Shown in pieces: positions 60,740 through 64,000 of a DNA stretch of 64,000 bases. A program made the position numbers and the translations under genes. The first letter of the stretch is position 1, and every line of letters starts with the position of its first letter. Source of the stretch: Streptomyces virginiae (GTDB taxonomy: Bacteria > Actinomycetota > Actinomycetes > Streptomycetales > Streptomycetaceae); contig NZ_JOAK01000020.1 in assembly GCF_000720455.1 (NCBI RefSeq), forward strand, positions 1 through 64,000, given 5' to 3'. The notes under the pieces are model-generated. The model had not been told where the DNA came from, did no database searches, and was given only the letters and a program-made list of their open reading frames with translations.

Positions 60740-61486
60740 ATGACCCTGCTGCGCGACGAGGACCTCGCCGCCGCGTTCGACCACGCGTCCCGCAGTTACG
60801 ACGCCCTGGTGGCCGCCAATCCCGGCTACCACGCGCACCTGCGCCGCTCGGTGCGCCGCCTCGGCCTGCCCGGCCGTGGGGAGGGGCTGCGCGTACTGGA
60901 CCTCGGCTGCGGCACCGGAGCCTCGACGGCCGCGATCCGTACCGTCCTCCCGGCCGCAGGCATCACGGCCGTGGACGCCTCGGCGGGCATGCTGACCCGG
61001 GCGGCCGCCAAGCCCTGGGCGGACGGCGTGCGTTTCGTCCACACACCGGCCGAGCACCTCGCGGACGCGGGCGTCGACGGGCCCTTCGACGCGGTGTTCG
61101 CCGCCTACCTCTTCCGCAACGTCTCCGATCCCGACGCCGTCCTGCGCACCGTCCGCACCGTGCTGCGACCGCGCGGACGACTCGGCGTCCACGAGTACAG
61201 CCTCAGCGGCCGCCGCGCCGACCGGGCGGTGTGGACGCTCGTGTGCCGCGGCATCGTCCAGCCCGCCGCGACCCTGCTGGGCGACGGGCCGCTCTACCGT
61301 CACCTGTGGCACAGCGTCGTCCATTTCGACCAGGCCGACCGATTCGCCGGCCGCATCGGCGAGGCGGGCTTCGACCAGGTCCGCGCCCTGCCCCTGCCGG
61401 GCTGGCAGACGGGCATCACCCACACCTTCGTGGCCTCACGCGCGCAGGACCCGCAGGACCCGCAGAACGCGCAGGACCCCCGATGA
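60740..61486 (+). CDS. crtT: SAM-dependent methyltransferase of the carotenoid operon
   Basis: A 248-residue class-I methyltransferase. The SAM site is LRVLDLGCGTGASTAAIRTV, with ITAVDASAGMLTRAA and FDAVFAAYLFRNVSDPDAVL after it, resembling UbiE/COQ5 enzymes. In this operon position other streptomycetes carry crtT, whose function is not settled. The C-terminus is a QDPQDPQNAQDP repeat. GGAGA precedes the ATG at 60740. Its stop overlaps the crtU start in an ATGA quartet. It may methylate a carotenoid or a quinone; the aromatic-ring methyl shift itself is credited to CrtU. Confidence 0.85.
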   Translation: MTLLRDEDLAAAFDHASRSYDALVAANPGYHAHLRRSVRRLGLPGRGEGLRVLDLGCGTGASTAAIRTVLPAAGITAVDASAGMLTRAAAKPWADGVRFVHTPAEHLADAGVDGPFDAVFAAYLFRNVSDPDAVLRTVRTVLRPRGRLGVHEYSLSGRRADRAVWTLVCRGIVQPAATLLGDGPLYRHLWHSVVHFDQADRFAGRIGEAGFDQVRALPLPGWQTGITHTFVASRAQDPQDPQNAQDPR

Positions 61487-63039
61487 CCCGCCCCGCACAA
61501 CACCTGCCCGCGGCGCGCCGCGGCCGGGACCGGCGAGCCCGCATCCTGCCGGCGCACCAGGGAACCCGTCACGCCACCGGCCGGCACACGGTCGCCGTGG
61601 TCGGCGGCGGCATCGCCGGCCTCGCCGCCGCCACCGCCCTCGCCGAGCGGGGAGTCGCGGTGACCCTGTACGAGCGCGAGCCCTACCTCGGAGGACGGGC
61701 GGGCGGGTGGCCGACCCGCCTGCGCGACGGCACCACCGTGACCATGAGCCGCGGCTTCCACGCGTTCTTCCGGCAGTACTACAACCTGCGGGGCCTGCTA
61801 CGGCGAACCGACCCCGCCCTGGCACGCCTCGCAGGACTTCCCGACTACCCCCTCCTGCACGCCGACGGGCTGCGCGACAGCTTCCGGCGCGTACCGCGCA
61901 CCCCGCCGTGGAGTGCGCTCGGCTTCGCGGCGCTCAGCCCCTCCTTCCGGATGCGGGACCTGCCCGCCATGGACCCGGTCCGGGCCCTGCCGCTGCTCGA
62001 CGTCCGCGTACCCGACGTCTACCACCGCCTCGACGACATCAGCGCGTACGACTTCCTGGAGGCCATCCGCTTCCCGGCGCAGGCCCGCCACCTGGCGTTC
62101 GAGGTGTTCTCGCGGAGCTTCTTCGCCGACCCGCGACAGCTGTCGGCGGCCGAGATGGCACTGATGTTCCACATCTACTTCCTCGGCTCCGCCGAGGGCC
62201 TGCTGTTCGACGTGCCGCGCTCGGCCTATCCGGCGGCGCTGTGGGAGCCCCTGGCCCGATACCTGGAGCGGCACGGCGCCGAGGTGCGGACGAGCAGTCC
62301 CGTCGAGCACGTCACACCGGCCGGCGCCGCCGGGTTCGACGTCGCGGGAGGCCGCGACGAGCACCGGTACGACGCCGTGGTCCTCGCCCTGGACGCCACC
62401 GGCCTGCGATCCCTGGCCGCCCGCTCGGAACAGCTGGGCGACCCCGCCTGGCGGCAGCGCGTGGCACGCCTGCGCCCCGCCCCGCCCTTCCTGGTCACCC
62501 GGCTGTGGCTGGACCGGCCCGTCGCCCCCGACCGTCCCGGATTCCTGGGAACCAGCGGATTCGGCGGCCTCGACAACATCAGCGTGCTGGACCGCTGGGA
62601 GGACGAGGCGGCCCGCTGGGCGGCACGCACCGGGGGATCCGTCGTGGAACTCCATGCCTACGCGGTGGACCCGCGCGCCGCGCGCACCGCCGAGCAGCGT
62701 CACCTCGTCGAGCAGCTCCACCGCGTGTACCCGGAGACCCGCGCCGCCACGGTCGTCGACGCCCGGCACGAATGGCGGGAGGACTGCCCGCTGTTCCCCG
62801 TGGGCGGCTACGCCGACCGCCCCACCGTCCACACGTCCGATCCCGGCCTGCTGGTGGCCGGGGACTGTGTCCGCACCGACCTCCCGGTGGCACTGATGGA
62901 ACGGGCGGCCACCACCGGCTTCCTGGCCGCGAACGCCCTCCTGAAGCGCTGGGGCGTCCGAGGTCAAGCCCTGTGGACCGTCCCGGGCCGGGGCCGTGGC
63001 GCCCTACTGCGGAAGGCGGCCGAGTGGGCGAGCCGCTGA
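61483..63039 (+). CDS. crtU: Beta-carotene desaturase/methyltransferase
   Basis: A 518-residue FAD protein. HTVAVVGGGIAGLAAATALA and LYEREPYLGGRAGGWPTRLR bind FAD, and SRGFHAFFRQYYNLRGLLRR, then FFADPRQLSAAEMALMFHIY, match the CrtU family. The end VAGDCVRTDLPVALMERAAT is the second FAD signature. CrtU aromatises the beta-ionone rings of beta-carotene with a methyl shift, giving beta-isorenieratene and isorenieratene. ATG 61483 overlaps the crtT stop. With crtE, crtI, crtB and crtY also present, the set suffices for isorenieratene by known biochemistry. Confidence 0.92.
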   Translation: MTRPAQHLPAARRGRDRRARILPAHQGTRHATGRHTVAVVGGGIAGLAAATALAERGVAVTLYEREPYLGGRAGGWPTRLRDGTTVTMSRGFHAFFRQYYNLRGLLRRTDPALARLAGLPDYPLLHADGLRDSFRRVPRTPPWSALGFAALSPSFRMRDLPAMDPVRALPLLDVRVPDVYHRLDDISAYDFLEAIRFPAQARHLAFEVFSRSFFADPRQLSAAEMALMFHIYFLGSAEGLLFDVPRSAYPAALWEPLARYLERHGAEVRTSSPVEHVTPAGAAGFDVAGGRDEHRYDAVVLALDATGLRSLAARSEQLGDPAWRQRVARLRPAPPFLVTRLWLDRPVAPDRPGFLGTSGFGGLDNISVLDRWEDEAARWAARTGGSVVELHAYAVDPRAARTAEQRHLVEQLHRVYPETRAATVVDARHEWREDCPLFPVGGYADRPTVHTSDPGLLVAGDCVRTDLPVALMERAATTGFLAANALLKRWGVRGQALWTVPGRGRGALLRKAAEWASR

Positions 63040-63955
63040 GGGGCCGAGCAGGCGGGGACCGCCGGTCCGGCACAGGCCTCCGGAAAGGCGGGCCGGGAGG
63101 CGGGGTACGGCGAAGACTGATCTCCCTGGTGCTTTGCACGACGGGGTTCCTCGCCGTCATGGGACCATCGGTCCCTGCGAGCGCGGCCGTGCCCCCCAGC
63201 TGTCGAGTCGGGGCCTATGTCACGGACCTCTACGGGCTGGATGTTTCACCACGGACCATCAAGGCGGATTTCTGGCTGTGGAGCGTGTGCCCGACCGATG
63301 CCCTCGACGCCACCCGACGCCTTGAGTTCGTCAACGCGACCGATGTCACCCAGAGCGACAGATCCGTGGTGAAGGTCGGCGACGAATACTGGTCGCAGGT
63401 GAAAGTGTCCGGAACGTTCCGTCAGCAATTCGATCTGAGCGAGTACCCGTTCGGCAAACAGGACGTGAAGATCCAGATCGAGGACTCCGAATACAACGCC
63501 TCGCAGTTCACCTATGTGGCCGACAGCAAGGACTCCGGGTACGACCACGCCATCAGTCTCGGCGGTTTCAAGATCAGGGACTTCGGTGTCGGGGGCACGC
63601 CTACGTGGCGTTCCTCATCTCTTTCATCTCGTACTGGATCTGGGCCTCCGATTTCATCACCGTGGTGGGGGCGCGCTTCGGAATCCTCGGCGCATCCCTC
63701 TTCAGCGTGGTCGTGAGCATGCGCGCCGCCAGTCTGACGGGCACCTCTTTCGGGGTGACCCTCGTCGACCAGATCCATTTGGCCACCTTGCTCTACACGC
63801 TGGTCGGCGTCGGCTGCACCTCCTACATCCTCTACAAGTGGGTCGATCCCGAGGAGAGGGCGTCGGTACAGCGGACGAACACGGTCGTCGCCCTGTCGAC
63901 CACAGCCGTGTTCCTGATCGCCAACGCCGTCAGTATCGGCTTCGCGGTCACTTGA
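63024..63955 (+). pseudogene. Broken pentameric ligand-gated ion channel (Cys-loop-family homologue)
   Basis: Two frames together read as a prokaryotic pentameric ligand-gated channel. The first has a signal peptide (RRRLISLVLCTTGFLAVMG to ASA) and an extracellular beta-domain: YVTDLYGLDVSPRTIKADFW, SQVKVSGTFRQQFDLSEYPF with the FPFGKQ-like turn, and FTYVADSKDSGYDHAISLGG. At about 63590-63605 it breaks, and the channel domain continues in another frame: AFLISFISYWIWASDFI (M1), GARFGILGASLFSVVVSMRA (M2), FGVTLVDQIHLATLLYTLVG (M3) and a final helix (M4). The last extracellular strands before M1, roughly 30-50 residues, are missing. Start GTG 63024 overlaps the crtU end and is uncertain. Confidence 0.7.
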
Positions 63956-64000
63956 ACGGTGCCGACGCAGGTGCGCCGGAAAAGGGTTCGTCCGCGGCGA

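Overview
The window is 64 kb of very GC-rich DNA (extreme G/C at third codon positions, many GTG and TTG starts, start/stop overlaps). Together with its gene families (SpoIIE/STAS switch genes, ECF sigma factor with a DGPF partner, NRPS genes, crtEIB-crtYTU carotenoid genes, CsbD, DUF4328), it points to a Streptomyces chromosome or a close relative. I see no rRNA, tRNA, CRISPR array, intact insertion sequence, prophage or replication origin.

Layout. 0.2-9 kb: small stress and membrane proteins, a histidine kinase without an adjacent response regulator, an MFS pump, two convergent DUF1772 membrane proteins, a malonyl-CoA ligase (MatB), a Tat-exported DJ-1/PfpI-like protein and a PPOX-fold protein. 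9-14 kb: an ECF sigma factor coupled to a DGPF/YCII protein, a TetR regulator and hydrolase sharing a promoter with two identical palindromes, and a DUF2000/AraC divergent pair. 14-16.4 kb: a tightly overlapped operon encoding an RsbQ-like alpha/beta hydrolase, a PAS-PP2C phosphatase (RsbP-like) and a STAS protein, an apparently complete energy/ligand-sensing partner-switch input module.

16.9-30 kb: a compact NRPS locus made of an MFS exporter, a free-standing condensation protein, a C-A-T protein, two A-T didomain proteins, and a final C-T protein. The last protein carries only the C-terminal scrap of an adenylation domain and ends in a Rossmann-fold (extended SDR) domain instead of a thioesterase. 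This unusual assembly line is the best candidate for an undescribed system in the window.

30-42 kb: a GNAT acetyltransferase, a large secreted M4 metalloprotease with a divergent LuxR-type regulator, a LysR regulator facing an inositol-monophosphatase-like/NAD(P)-binding gene pair across a clear operator-promoter, and a paoABC-type molybdenum aldehyde oxidoreductase. 42-54 kb: a Pro/Thr-rich secreted protein, a hairpin-rich gap, a VWA lipoprotein, a decayed gene, a ribbon-helix-helix protein, a DUF4328 membrane protein, a Ser/Thr kinase, an SPFH/NAD-kinase-like pair, a CAP-domain secreted protein and a P450. 54-63 kb: divergent carotenoid operons crtE-I-B-(Rieske) and crtY-T-U, which fit isorenieratene-type aromatic carotenoids. 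The window ends with a broken pentameric ligand-gated ion channel gene.

All assignments rest on reading motifs and lengths; no database search was run. Start codons were chosen from ribosome-binding sites and family lengths.
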